Source: CAVYVZ01 sp050748045
Lineage (GTDB): Bacteria; Acidobacteriota; Vicinamibacteria; Vicinamibacterales; UBA2999
Assembly (NCBI GenBank): GCA_050748045.1
Contig: JBOGIW010000612.1
Location: 14,701 to 78,700, forward strand
Direction: 5' to 3'
Length of the DNA: 64,000 nucleotides
A model generated the notes under the pieces. That model saw nothing but the letters and a program-made list of their open reading frames with translations, did no database searches and was not told the origin of the DNA. Both the position numbers and the translations under genes were made by a program. Below are positions 26,472-35,331 of this stretch, piece by piece (position 1 is the stretch's first letter; each line of letters starts with the position of its first letter).

Positions 26472-28463
26472 ATGAACACCTTTCGAGTGACGCTGATCAA
26501 CATGCCTTTCGGCGATCTGCAGATGCCTTCGCTCGGCCTGATGCAGCTCAAGGCGAGGCTCGAGTCGGTCTTCAAAGACCGTGTCAGCTGCCGGATTCTG
26601 TATCTGAGCAACGACTACGCGCGTTACCTCGGCCTGGACGTCTACACGCGGATCGTCGCCTCGACCGAGCTGCAGGTCACCGGTCTCGGCGACTGGTTCT
26701 TCCGCCAGCTCGCCTTCCCCGAGGAACCGGACAACGAGCGCGGGTACTTCCGCAGATACTTCAACGCGAAAGACGACGCAACCGTGCGGCTCCGCGAGCG
26801 GCTGCGCGATCGGCGGCCCGGCCTCGAAGCGTTCACGGAGCGTCTCATCGACGCCTGTGACCTGCGCTCGGCCGACCTGGTCGGCCTCACGTCGATGTTC
26901 TCGCAGAATGTCGCCTGCTTCGCCATGGCGCGTCTGCTCAAGCGGTCGCAGCCCGCACCGCTCGTCGTGATGGGCGGCGCGAATTGCGAGGCGCCGATGG
27001 GAAAAGTCATCGCCGATCACGTCGAGTGGCTGGACGCCGTCTTCTCGGGACCGGCCTTGCACAGCTTCCCCGAGTACGTCGAGGCGTGCATGGATGGCCG
27101 GCCCGAGCGGATTCAGTCGATCGAAGGCGTCTTCACGCGACAGGGTCGCCAGCTGCTGGCCAGGAATGGCCTGCTCACAATGGCGCAGCCGGCCGTGCCG
27201 CCGTTCGGCAAGGAGCTCGACATCAACACCACCATCGAGCCCGACTACGACGAGTTCCTGGATCAGTTCTCCACCCACTTTCGCGGCGAGGCGATGAAGC
27301 CGACCCTGACCTTCGAAACGTCGCGCGGGTGCTGGTGGGGCGCGAAGGCGCACTGCACGTTCTGCGGGCTGAACGGGTCGAACATGACCTACCGGGCGCT
27401 CGACTCGCGCAAGGCGGTGGAGCAGTTCCAGCGTCTCTTCACCTACGCCGATCGCAGCTCGTTCTTCTTCTCGGTGGACAACATCCTGCCGACGAATTAC
27501 CCGACCGAGGTGCTGCCGCTCCTCGACGCACCTCCGAACGTCAAGATCTTCTACGAGGTGAAGGCGGACCTCAGCGACAAGACGCTCGCCTCGCTGGCGC
27601 GCGCCGGCGTCCGGATCGTGCAGCCGGGAATCGAAGCGCTTTCGACCTCCACGCTGAAGCTGATGAGAAAGGGCACGAGCGCCTTCAGCAACATCGCGTT
27701 CCTGAAGGGGTGTCTGCAACACGACATCAAGCCGCTCTGGAACCTGCTCATCGGCTTTCCAGGCGAGCAGGCCGCCGTCTACGAGAAGTACCAGCGCGAC
27801 ATCCCGCTGCTTGCGCACCTGCCGCCGCCGAGCGGCGTGTTCCCGATTCGCTTCGATCGATACAGCCCGTACTTCACCAAGGCCGCCGAGTACGAGCTGT
27901 CGCTCGAGCCAATGGAGTTCTACCGGCTCGTGTACCCCTTCCCGCAGGCCGCGATCGCCGATCTCGCCTACTACTTCGTCGACGTGAACCCGAACGCGTC
28001 GTACATGCTCAACATGGCTGAATGGCACGGACCGCTGAACCATGCCGTCGACCGCTGGAAGCGTCGATGGCTCGACGGCGACTGCGGAGCCGTCCGCCCC
28101 GTCCTGCACGTCACGAACGGCTCCGAGGGGGTCGTGGTCCACGATTCACGCTTCGACCGCGAAGCGGCCTACCGGCTGACGACGGAACAGGCGAGGTGCC
28201 TGCATCGGCTGGCGCTGCCGGCGCGCAGCGCCGACCTCGCCCAGCTCTCGAGAGAAATCCCAACCATCGTCGTCGAGCGCGAGCTCGCGTTTCTGCGCGA
28301 CAGACGCCTCGTATTCGAGGAGGGCGACCGCCTGGTCGGCCTCGTCAGCAACGCCGAGCTGGCAGCGCCAGCCCTTCAGGATCTCGTTTCGCGCGCTCCC
28401 GAGCCTCTGGAGGTAGCGGCCGCGGAAGCAGACGTTCACATAGCCTCGTTCGCCTGCTCGTAA
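26472..28463 (+). CDS. B12-binding radical SAM protein of the RiPP-maturation type (rSAM 'ocin' family 1)
   Basis: A 663-residue protein; ATG 26472 begins MNTFRVTLINMPFGDLQMPS, the typical start of this family, 20 bases after the NRPS stop. An N-terminal cobalamin-binding-like Rossmann domain (about 1-240, with LVGLTSMFSQ and LVVMGGANCEAPMG) precedes the radical SAM core. The cluster motif is C-x7-C-x2-C (SRGCWWGAKAHCTFCGLNG; Cys287, 295, 298), the pattern of TIGR03975-like 'ribosomal peptide maturation radical SAM protein 1', whose studied relatives C-methylate RiPP precursors. The C-terminal 130 residues resemble that family's small substrate-binding tail. It is flanked by NRPS genes, so its substrate could be the GG-leader peptide or a carrier-bound residue. 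Family assignment is firm; the reaction is inferred. Confidence 0.88.
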   Translation: MNTFRVTLINMPFGDLQMPSLGLMQLKARLESVFKDRVSCRILYLSNDYARYLGLDVYTRIVASTELQVTGLGDWFFRQLAFPEEPDNERGYFRRYFNAKDDATVRLRERLRDRRPGLEAFTERLIDACDLRSADLVGLTSMFSQNVACFAMARLLKRSQPAPLVVMGGANCEAPMGKVIADHVEWLDAVFSGPALHSFPEYVEACMDGRPERIQSIEGVFTRQGRQLLARNGLLTMAQPAVPPFGKELDINTTIEPDYDEFLDQFSTHFRGEAMKPTLTFETSRGCWWGAKAHCTFCGLNGSNMTYRALDSRKAVEQFQRLFTYADRSSFFFSVDNILPTNYPTEVLPLLDAPPNVKIFYEVKADLSDKTLASLARAGVRIVQPGIEALSTSTLKLMRKGTSAFSNIAFLKGCLQHDIKPLWNLLIGFPGEQAAVYEKYQRDIPLLAHLPPPSGVFPIRFDRYSPYFTKAAEYELSLEPMEFYRLVYPFPQAAIADLAYYFVDVNPNASYMLNMAEWHGPLNHAVDRWKRRWLDGDCGAVRPVLHVTNGSEGVVVHDSRFDREAAYRLTTEQARCLHRLALPARSADLAQLSREIPTIVVERELAFLRDRRLVFEEGDRLVGLVSNAELAAPALQDLVSRAPEPLEVAAAEADVHIASFACS

Positions 28464-28490
28464 CCAGGAGTTGCGTTACGGAGGATCATC

Positions 28491-29642
28491 ATGCACCAAG
28501 GCAGCGCACCGGCAAACCGACTGGGAATCACGGGCGTCGATCACATGTTGCTGTACGCGGGCAATGCGCATCAGACCGCCCATTTCTACAGTGCGGCGTT
28601 CGGCTTCCGAATCCTCGGATATTCCGGTCTCGAAACGGGACACCGCAACCAGGCGTCCTGGGTTCTCGGGCACGGTGACGCAACCCTCGTGGTCACCAGC
28701 GGCCTCGACGCCGACGGACCCGCGGCACGACACGTCAATAGACACGGCGACAGCGTCAAAGATGTCGCGTTCCGTGTAGAGAGCGTCGAACGGGCGTTCG
28801 CGGAGGCGGTTCGCGGCGGCGCTCGACCGGTGCTGGAGCCGGCAACCATCGAGGATCAGTACGGTCGTTTCGTCGTGGCGACCGTGGGAACGGTCGGCGA
28901 CCTGGTGCATTCGTTCGTCGATCGGCGCGCCTATCACGGGCCGTTCGTGCCGGGGTACGTCCCGAAGGTATCGCGGGCCCGCACGCGCCGACTCGCGATC
29001 ACCGCCTTCGACCATTTTGCGGTCGCCCTCACGGCCGGAACGCTCGACGCGTGGGTAGACTTCTACCGTTGTGCGCTCGGCTTTCATGAGTGCCACGAGC
29101 AGAGGATCGACACGGGAAAGACCGGCATGCGATCGCGCGTGATGGCCGGCGGGCCCGCCGGCGTGGTCTTTCCGCTGCTCGAGCCGGTCGACGGCGCCAG
29201 CCGCTCCCAGGTGCAGGAGTTTCTCGACTTCAACTGCGGCCCCGGGGTGCAGCATGCCGCCATCCACACCACCGACATCATCGCGGCGGTTCGCTCGCTG
29301 ATTCACATGGGCATGGAGTTCGTCCACACGCCGGACGCGTATTACGAAGCGGTGCCGTCGCGCATGGGTCGGCTCGACGAGGATCTCGCCGCACTCCAAG
29401 AGCTGCGCATCATGGTCGACAAGGACGATTCCGGCTATCTGTTCCAGATCTTCACGAAGTCCGTCACCGGACGGCCCACGTTCTTCATCGAGCTGATCCA
29501 GCGGAAGGGATCGCGCGGGTTCGGCGCCGGCAACGTTCGCGCCTTGTTCGAAGCGATCGAACGAGAGCAGGCGGTGCGCGAGCGCGCAGCCGAGTACGGG
29601 GACGCGCCGCTCGCGCAAGCCTCCGCGGGAGGCGGCGCGTGA
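28491..29642 (+). CDS. 4-hydroxymandelate synthase / 4-hydroxyphenylpyruvate dioxygenase-like (VOC fold)
   Basis: A 383-residue non-haem Fe(II) enzyme with a GGAGG ribosome-binding site. The metal triad is His175 (FDHFAVAL), His255 (GVQHAAIH) and Glu334 (FFIELIQRKG), and the C-terminus carries GFGAGNVRALFEAIEREQ. HPPD makes homogentisate; the close homologue HmaS converts hydroxyphenylpyruvate to 4-hydroxymandelate, the first step to 4-hydroxyphenylglycine. I prefer HmaS because an HpgT-like aminotransferase and an A domain with an Hpg-like pocket are the neighbours. The strand EQRIDTGKTGMRSRVM also looks nearer to HmaS than to housekeeping HPPD. The sequence alone does not settle this. The stop overlaps the GTG start of the next gene. 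Confidence 0.8.
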   Translation: MHQGSAPANRLGITGVDHMLLYAGNAHQTAHFYSAAFGFRILGYSGLETGHRNQASWVLGHGDATLVVTSGLDADGPAARHVNRHGDSVKDVAFRVESVERAFAEAVRGGARPVLEPATIEDQYGRFVVATVGTVGDLVHSFVDRRAYHGPFVPGYVPKVSRARTRRLAITAFDHFAVALTAGTLDAWVDFYRCALGFHECHEQRIDTGKTGMRSRVMAGGPAGVVFPLLEPVDGASRSQVQEFLDFNCGPGVQHAAIHTTDIIAAVRSLIHMGMEFVHTPDAYYEAVPSRMGRLDEDLAALQELRIMVDKDDSGYLFQIFTKSVTGRPTFFIELIQRKGSRGFGAGNVRALFEAIEREQAVRERAAEYGDAPLAQASAGGGA

Positions 29643-32506
29643 CACCGGCGGCACGCTGCAGTTGCGGCGGCCACGATTGGCCGCGCGCGATCGGCGACCA
29701 CGCACGGCGGCAGCCGCAGCGGACGGCGGTCGTCTGGACGGGCGGGCGCCTCACCTACGGCCAGCTCGTCACGTTGAGCGGCGCGCTCGCCCATCACCTG
29801 CGCGACGTGACGCCGTCGCGGCCGGCGCGCATCGGCGTCTGCCTCGATCGTTCGTGGCGAGCCGTCGTGGCGGTGCTCGGCATCCTCGAAGCGGAATGCA
29901 TTTACGTGCCGCTCGACGCGAGTCACCCCCTCGAACGCCTCCAGGCCGTCATCGAGGACGCACAGCTCGACGCGCTCCTCGTCGAGCGGCCGACCGCCAG
30001 CCTCATCCCCGATTCTGCGCGCCCGATTGCGTGCGTGATCGACGATCTCCTCGCGCCTGCGCCCGCCGCCGGGTCAGGCACGGAACCGGCGGTCTGCCGC
30101 TGCCGCGAGCTGGCGTACATCATGTACACCTCGGGAACGACCGGCACGCCGAAGGGCGTGATGATCGAGCGCCGCAATCTCGCCGCGTGCTTGGCCGCGA
30201 GCCAGGAGCGATTCGAGTGGCGGCGGTCCGACAAGCTGGCAGCGGTGGCGCCGTGGGCCTTCGATATCTCCCTCTTCGAGATCCTCAACCCGCTCGTCGC
30301 TGGCGGATCCGTCTGGATCGTCGGCAAGGTGGAAATACTGAATGCACGGGCGCTGACCGACGTGCTCGCCCGCTGCACGATGTTCCATGCCGTGCCGGCG
30401 CTCATGCAGGGCCTGGTCGGACACCTGAGGAACACCACCACGTCCCTGCCGTCGCTCGCAACCGTCTTCGTGGGCGGCGACCGCGTGCCGCCGGATCTGC
30501 TGGCGTCGCTGCGCGACGTGTTTCCGCACGCGCAGGTCCACGTCCTCTACGGGCCGACCGAAGCGACGATCATCAGCACCTCCCATCGCGTGTCCGCAGA
30601 CCTGCGTGCCGACGCGATCATCGGCTCCGCTCTCCCCGGCTCGATCGTCAAGGTCGTCCCGCTGGAACCGTCGGGCACGAGCGGAGAGATCTGGATTGGC
30701 GGCGAGGGCGTAGGCCGCGGCTATTGGCGGCGCGACGATCTCACGCAGGCGCAATTCGTCAAGCGCGACGGCGATCGCTACTATCGCACCGGCGACCTCG
30801 CGCGCGTGCAGCCGGACGGGAACCTGGTCTTCCTCGGGCGCCTCGACCGGCAGGTCAAGATTCGCGGACAGCGCATCGAGCCCGCCGAGATCGAGATTGC
30901 GCTTCGTCGCCATCCCGGCGTGCTCGACGCCGCGGTGGCACCGCGCGTGAACAGCAACGGCGACACCACGCTGGCCGCCTGGGTGGTGCCGGTCGCAGGC
31001 GACAGTCGCACGCACATGTGGCCGTCCGTGGGCGAATACCCCCTTTACGACGAGCTCATCTATCGCGGCCTGACGAGCGATGAGGAACGAAATCGCGCCT
31101 ACCTCCACGCGCTGACGTGCACAGCGCCCGGTCGAGTCGTCGTAGACGTCGGCACCGGCGCCGACGCGATTCTGGCGCGAATGGCGGCGCAAGCGGGCGC
31201 CCGCCGTGTCTACGCGATCGAAGCCCGTGAAGACGCCTTTCGAGCCGCTGTCGCGTGCGTCGCCAACGCTGGCATGTCCGATCGAATCCAGGTGATCAAG
31301 GGCGACGCCCGCCAGGTCGCGTTGCCCGAACAACCCGAGGTATGTGTCTCCGAAATATTCGAGTCGATCGGGGGCGCGGAAGGTGCCGGGATGATTCTCT
31401 CCGCCGTCCGCCGACAGCTCTGCGGTGCGCGCGTCATGGTGCCGTGGCAGGTGACGACGATGGTCGCCGCGGTGTCGATCCCGGACTCGTCGAGGAAGGC
31501 GCCGCGCTTCGATCCCGTCGCCGCGTACTACGTCGAGAAGGCGTTCGCCGCATTCGGCCGCCCGTTCGACATTCGTCTCTGTGTGCGCGGGGCGTCGCGC
31601 GAGTGGCTGCTCTCGGGCGAAGACGTCTTCGAGCGCCTCGATCTCGACGATCCCGGGACGACGCGGTCGGACCGGCGGGCACATCTCCGCATCCAGCGCA
31701 AGGGAACGGTGGACGGATTTCTGCTCTGGCTCCGGCTCACGATGCCGGACGGTCGTGTCCTCGATACGCTCGACACGGCGACCTCGTGGTTTCCGGCGTT
31801 CGTACCGGCATTCGACGGAGCCGCGGTTGAACCAGGCGACGAGTTGATCGCCGATTGCGTGTCGCGCCTCTCGGCGGACGGCGTGCATCCGGACTATGCT
31901 CTGCGCGGAACGCTCACGCGCCCCGGCCGCCGCCACCTTGGTTTCGACTGCGACCTGGCGTACCGGCCGCAACACTTCCGCCGCGACCTGTTCTACCAGC
32001 AGCTGTTCCACGACTCGGGCGTGCCGGCGCGAGGACTGACGATCGACGCGAGCGAGATCAGGCGGCACGCCGCCAGCCTGCTGCCGGCCCACATGATTCC
32101 CTCCACGGTCACCCTCGTCGAACGCCTTCCGCTGACGCCGAACGGGAAGCTCGATTACGCGGCGTTGCCCGAGCCGACGGTCGCGCGATCGCCGGCGCTC
32201 AGCGGCTACGCGCCTCCCACCGACGAACGTGAGCGACGCATGGTCGGCATCTGGGAACAGGTTCTCGACGCATCCCCCATCGGCGTGCGCGACAGCTTCT
32301 TCGATCTCGGCGGCGACTCACTCACGGCGTTGCGGCTGATCGAGCGTGTCCGGCACGAACTCGATGTCGACATTCCGCTCGCCAGTCTGTACCGCGATCA
32401 GACCGTCGAGCGCCTGGTGCAATCGCTCGCCGGCCGCCCGCCGGACAGGGCGGATCGCGCGCGCGCACGGCTCGCGCGGCTCACGCCGTGCGACGTACAC
32501 CTGTGA
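29639..32506 (+). CDS. NRPS A-(inserted PRMT-like methyltransferase)-PCP, Hpg-like specificity
   Basis: A 955-residue protein starting with GTG 29639, overlapping the upstream stop by 4 bases. The A domain has YTSGTTGTPKG (about 160) and pocket residues D-I-F-H-F-G-L-I-I, close to the known Hpg code D-I-F-H-L-G-L-L-C. After KIRGQRIEPAEIE (about 406) the A subdomain is interrupted by a methyltransferase: VVVDVGTGADAILARMA (about 500) and SEIFESIGG (about 571) resemble the SAM site and double-E loop of protein-arginine methyltransferases. The A domain resumes near 820 (NGKLDYAALP) and ends in a PCP (LGGDSL, Ser894). There is no condensation domain, so it is either a loading module or loads its residue in trans. 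The N-terminus has a short Cys-rich stretch (CSCGGHDW) of unknown meaning. Confidence 0.9.
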   Translation: MTPAARCSCGGHDWPRAIGDHARRQPQRTAVVWTGGRLTYGQLVTLSGALAHHLRDVTPSRPARIGVCLDRSWRAVVAVLGILEAECIYVPLDASHPLERLQAVIEDAQLDALLVERPTASLIPDSARPIACVIDDLLAPAPAAGSGTEPAVCRCRELAYIMYTSGTTGTPKGVMIERRNLAACLAASQERFEWRRSDKLAAVAPWAFDISLFEILNPLVAGGSVWIVGKVEILNARALTDVLARCTMFHAVPALMQGLVGHLRNTTTSLPSLATVFVGGDRVPPDLLASLRDVFPHAQVHVLYGPTEATIISTSHRVSADLRADAIIGSALPGSIVKVVPLEPSGTSGEIWIGGEGVGRGYWRRDDLTQAQFVKRDGDRYYRTGDLARVQPDGNLVFLGRLDRQVKIRGQRIEPAEIEIALRRHPGVLDAAVAPRVNSNGDTTLAAWVVPVAGDSRTHMWPSVGEYPLYDELIYRGLTSDEERNRAYLHALTCTAPGRVVVDVGTGADAILARMAAQAGARRVYAIEAREDAFRAAVACVANAGMSDRIQVIKGDARQVALPEQPEVCVSEIFESIGGAEGAGMILSAVRRQLCGARVMVPWQVTTMVAAVSIPDSSRKAPRFDPVAAYYVEKAFAAFGRPFDIRLCVRGASREWLLSGEDVFERLDLDDPGTTRSDRRAHLRIQRKGTVDGFLLWLRLTMPDGRVLDTLDTATSWFPAFVPAFDGAAVEPGDELIADCVSRLSADGVHPDYALRGTLTRPGRRHLGFDCDLAYRPQHFRRDLFYQQLFHDSGVPARGLTIDASEIRRHAASLLPAHMIPSTVTLVERLPLTPNGKLDYAALPEPTVARSPALSGYAPPTDERERRMVGIWEQVLDASPIGVRDSFFDLGGDSLTALRLIERVRHELDVDIPLASLYRDQTVERLVQSLAGRPPDRADRARARLARLTPCDVHL

Positions 32507-32519
32507 GCCGGAGACTGTC

Positions 32520-33842
32520 ATGAGCCGCTCCCGACACGTCGAGCTCAAGGCGTGTTTCTCCGATCCGTTGCTCGACGTGATGACCTTCCTGAACGAAGTC
32601 GTGTCCGAATATCCATCGGCCATTTCGTTCGCCCCCGGCCGTCCGCTCGACTCGTCGTTCCAGATCGAGGAATCGCTTCCGGCAATCGCCGCGTTCGTGA
32701 CCGCATCCGCCGCGCGTCGCGGCGTCGCGGCCGGCACCGTCTGGCAGGAGCTCGCGCAATACGGCCGCACCAATGGGATCATCCACGAGCTCATCGCCAC
32801 GCATCTGGCAACGGACGAGGGGATCGTCGCGGATCCAGCGTCGATCGTGGTCACGGTCGGCGCGCAGGAAGCGATGGCCATCGCCCTCGCCGGTCTGTTC
32901 GAGCCGCGTGAGGACGTGCTGCTCGTCAGCGATCCGACGTATATCGGGATCACCGGCCTCGCACGCATTCTCGGGATACGCGTCGCGCCGGTGCCATCCG
33001 GCGATCGCGGTCTGGACGCCGGCGTCGTAGAGCAGGCGATCGCGCGGGCGTCGCGCGAAGGGCGCGTTCGTGCCCTGTACGACATCCCCGATTTCAACAA
33101 CCCGCTCGGAACCAGTCTGCCCTTCGAAGATCGATTGCGGCTGCTGGACGTGTGCACCCGTCACGGCGTGCTCGTGATCGAGGACAATCCCTACGGGATG
33201 TTCGCCTACGACAACCAGCGCCTGCCCACTCTCAAGGCGCTCGATCGGGATGGCGTCGTCTTGTACATCGGCAGTTTCGCCAAAACGCTGTTTCCGGGTC
33301 TCCGCCTCGGGTATCTCGTGACGGACCAGCGCACCGCGTGCGGCGAGCCGCTGGCCGCCGCGCTCTCGCGCGTGAAGAGCCTCATCAGCGTGAACACCTC
33401 GCCGATCGTGCAGGCAATCGCCGGTGGGATGCTCCTGAGAAGCGGCGGGTCCCTCGAACCGATCGTGGCGCCGAAGCGGAACGCGTACCGTGCCCGTCGA
33501 GACGCGATGCTCGCGGCGCTGGACCGGCACTTCGGCGGCGGTCCGGTCTCGTGGAGCTCGCCGCAGGGAGGGTTCTTCCTCACGATGACGCTGCCGTTCG
33601 AGTTCGGGCCCGTCGAGCTCCGGCAATGCGCCGCCGACTACGGCGTCATCGTGGCGCCGATGCGCTTCTTCGGCCTGACCGCGACACGGACCACGCAGAT
33701 CCGCCTGTCGTTCAGCTACGTCGATCCTGAACGGATCGCCGTAGGTGTCCAGCGTCTGGCTCGTTTCGTTCACGATCGTCTGGGAGCAGCCCCGGATGCG
33801 TCGTTGTGCGCATGGTCCAACGCATGTAAACTCGCCCGTTGA
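32520..33842 (+). CDS. PLP aminotransferase, HpgT-like (arylglycine-forming)
   Basis: A 440-residue fold-type I aminotransferase starting at ATG 32520, 13 bases after the NRPS stop. The N-terminus (LKACFSDPLLDVMTFLNEV) and ISFAPGRPLDSSF closely follow the 4-hydroxyphenylglycine/3,5-dihydroxyphenylglycine transaminase family from glycopeptide clusters. Also visible are VVTVGAQEAMAIAL, DIPDFNNPLGTSLP and the PLP lysine Lys255 in IGSFAKTLFPGLRLGYL. HpgT aminates aryl-glyoxylates to arylglycines, fitting the HmaS-like enzyme and the Hpg-type A domain upstream. The intermediate oxidase (Hmo) is not in the window. A general 2-aminoadipate-type aminotransferase is the main alternative. Confidence 0.85.
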   Translation: MSRSRHVELKACFSDPLLDVMTFLNEVVSEYPSAISFAPGRPLDSSFQIEESLPAIAAFVTASAARRGVAAGTVWQELAQYGRTNGIIHELIATHLATDEGIVADPASIVVTVGAQEAMAIALAGLFEPREDVLLVSDPTYIGITGLARILGIRVAPVPSGDRGLDAGVVEQAIARASREGRVRALYDIPDFNNPLGTSLPFEDRLRLLDVCTRHGVLVIEDNPYGMFAYDNQRLPTLKALDRDGVVLYIGSFAKTLFPGLRLGYLVTDQRTACGEPLAAALSRVKSLISVNTSPIVQAIAGGMLLRSGGSLEPIVAPKRNAYRARRDAMLAALDRHFGGGPVSWSSPQGGFFLTMTLPFEFGPVELRQCAADYGVIVAPMRFFGLTATRTTQIRLSFSYVDPERIAVGVQRLARFVHDRLGAAPDASLCAWSNACKLAR

Positions 33843-33847
33843 TCCCG

Positions 33848-35194
33848 ATGCCCCGACGCATGCCCGGCCGATGGCTGCTCGGTCCCGTCCTGATCGCGCT
33901 GCTCGTGGTCGGGCCTGCCGCCCGGCGTGGGCGCCCGCTGACGATTACCCACGCCACGGTCGTCGACATGGTGACCGGACGCACGACCCCCGACAGCACA
34001 GTGGTGGTACGAGACGGGGTCATCGTGTCGGTGGGGACGCGCACGGCGCCGCCGGCGGGCGCGCACGTCGTCGACGCCGCGGGCGGCTTTCTGATTCCAG
34101 GCCTCTGGGACATGCACGCGCATCACGAGGCCACTGGTGAGACCTCCCTCGGCCTGTACGTCGCCAACGGCGTCACCGGTACGCGCGACATGGGATCGGA
34201 TCTCGATGCGGTGCTTCGGCTGCGGGCGATGACCGCGGCCGGTACCCTCCTTGGTCCGCGCATCGTCGCCGCCGGGCCGATTCTCGACGATGCGCCGGAC
34301 GACTGGCCGTATCGGCTGCGGGTGCGCACGGCCGACGAAGCGCGGCGCGCCGTTCGCATGCTGAAGACGCGAGGCGTCGATTTCGTCAAAGTGCACGACC
34401 GTACGCCGCGCGAGGCATATCTCGCAATCGTCGAGGAGGCCAGCCAGCACAGCCTGCCCGTGGTCGGGCACGTGCCGCGCGGGATTACGCTCGAGGACGC
34501 CGTGCAGGCAGGGCAACGCAGCATCGAGCACCTCGCGGGGTTCCGCGTCGTGCGCCAATGTTCGGGCGGCGAGACGTATCGTCGAGAGGCGTGCGCGCCG
34601 TTCTTCGCGTGGCTCGCCACACGCGCGGTCTGGCAGACGCCGACGTTGGCATCGTGGCGCAGCCTGATGACCATCGGCACCGCACAATCGGATGCGGAGA
34701 AAGACCACGTCGAGTACGCCAGCCCTTCACTGCGGGAAGGATGGGCGCTGAATCAGCGCGTGTCCAACTCCAGCGCCGAACAAGCGCGCCAGCTCGTGGC
34801 ATCCTCCGACAATGCCGCGATTGCAGTGAGCGATATGCAGAGGGCGGGTGTCGGCATTCTTGCCGGCTGCGACGGGCTCGTTCCGGGCTTCTGCGTTCAC
34901 GACGAGCTCGAGGTGATGGTTCGGGGCGGCATGTCACCGCTCGCGGCGCTGCAGACCGCGACGATCAACCCGGCGCGGTTTCTCGCTCTCGAGCGGACGC
35001 TGGGCGCGGTAGCGGAGGGCAAGGCCGCCGACCTCCTCTTGCTGCAGGCGAACCCGCTCGAGGACATCGCCAACGTCAGGAAGATCGAGGGCGTTGTCGT
35101 GGCTGGGCGCTGGCTCGATCGGCAGCAACTCGACGCCCTGCTCGCCGACATCAAGCGCCGGTTCAACCCGGCATCGCTCGCGCCCGCGAACTAG
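33848..35194 (+). CDS. Secreted or membrane-anchored amidohydrolase-superfamily enzyme
   Basis: A 448-residue protein; ATG 33848 is preferred over an in-frame TTG at 33839 that would overlap the aminotransferase stop. An N-terminal basic and hydrophobic segment (RRMPGRWLLGPVLIALLVVG) looks like a signal peptide or anchor. The binuclear metal site is complete by eye: HxH in WDMHAHHE, a lysine in VDFVKVHD, histidines in VVGHVPRG and SIEHLAGF, and an aspartate in LAGCDGL. Relatives are imidazolonepropionase-like or prolidase-like peptidases and amidases acting in the periplasm. In this cluster it could trim or activate a peptide product, or degrade a by-product; the substrate is not visible from sequence. 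About 470 bases separate it from the LanB-like gene. Confidence 0.82.
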   Translation: MPRRMPGRWLLGPVLIALLVVGPAARRGRPLTITHATVVDMVTGRTTPDSTVVVRDGVIVSVGTRTAPPAGAHVVDAAGGFLIPGLWDMHAHHEATGETSLGLYVANGVTGTRDMGSDLDAVLRLRAMTAAGTLLGPRIVAAGPILDDAPDDWPYRLRVRTADEARRAVRMLKTRGVDFVKVHDRTPREAYLAIVEEASQHSLPVVGHVPRGITLEDAVQAGQRSIEHLAGFRVVRQCSGGETYRREACAPFFAWLATRAVWQTPTLASWRSLMTIGTAQSDAEKDHVEYASPSLREGWALNQRVSNSSAEQARQLVASSDNAAIAVSDMQRAGVGILAGCDGLVPGFCVHDELEVMVRGGMSPLAALQTATINPARFLALERTLGAVAEGKAADLLLLQANPLEDIANVRKIEGVVVAGRWLDRQQLDALLADIKRRFNPASLAPAN

Positions 35195-35256
35195 ATCTCC
35201 TTTCGTCCGGACAGCCGATGGCGGCCTGGCCCGCAACCGGCTACGCTTCTCGACCA

Positions 35257-35274
35257 CGGCGGATTCTTCCGCCG
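35257..35274 (+). promoter_or_regulatory. Short hairpin after the amidohydrolase gene
   Basis: A perfect 7-bp inverted repeat, CGGCGGA at 35257-35263 with TCCGCCG at 35268-35274 and a 4-base loop, lies 62 bases after the amidohydrolase stop and 57 bases before the small ORF. No U-tract follows, so terminator function is doubtful. The rest of 35195-35331 shows no convincing promoter or ORF. Confidence 0.25.
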
Positions 35275-35331
35275 GGCCTTCCTCGAGCTTCCGACATGTC
35301 TGGCGGAAGCCCGTTCATCGAAGGTGAGCCG

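Noticed and set aside
28491..29642. Reading the VOC protein as housekeeping HPPD for tyrosine degradation
   Set aside because: Not excluded, but HpgT- and Hpg-type neighbours favour hydroxymandelate synthase.
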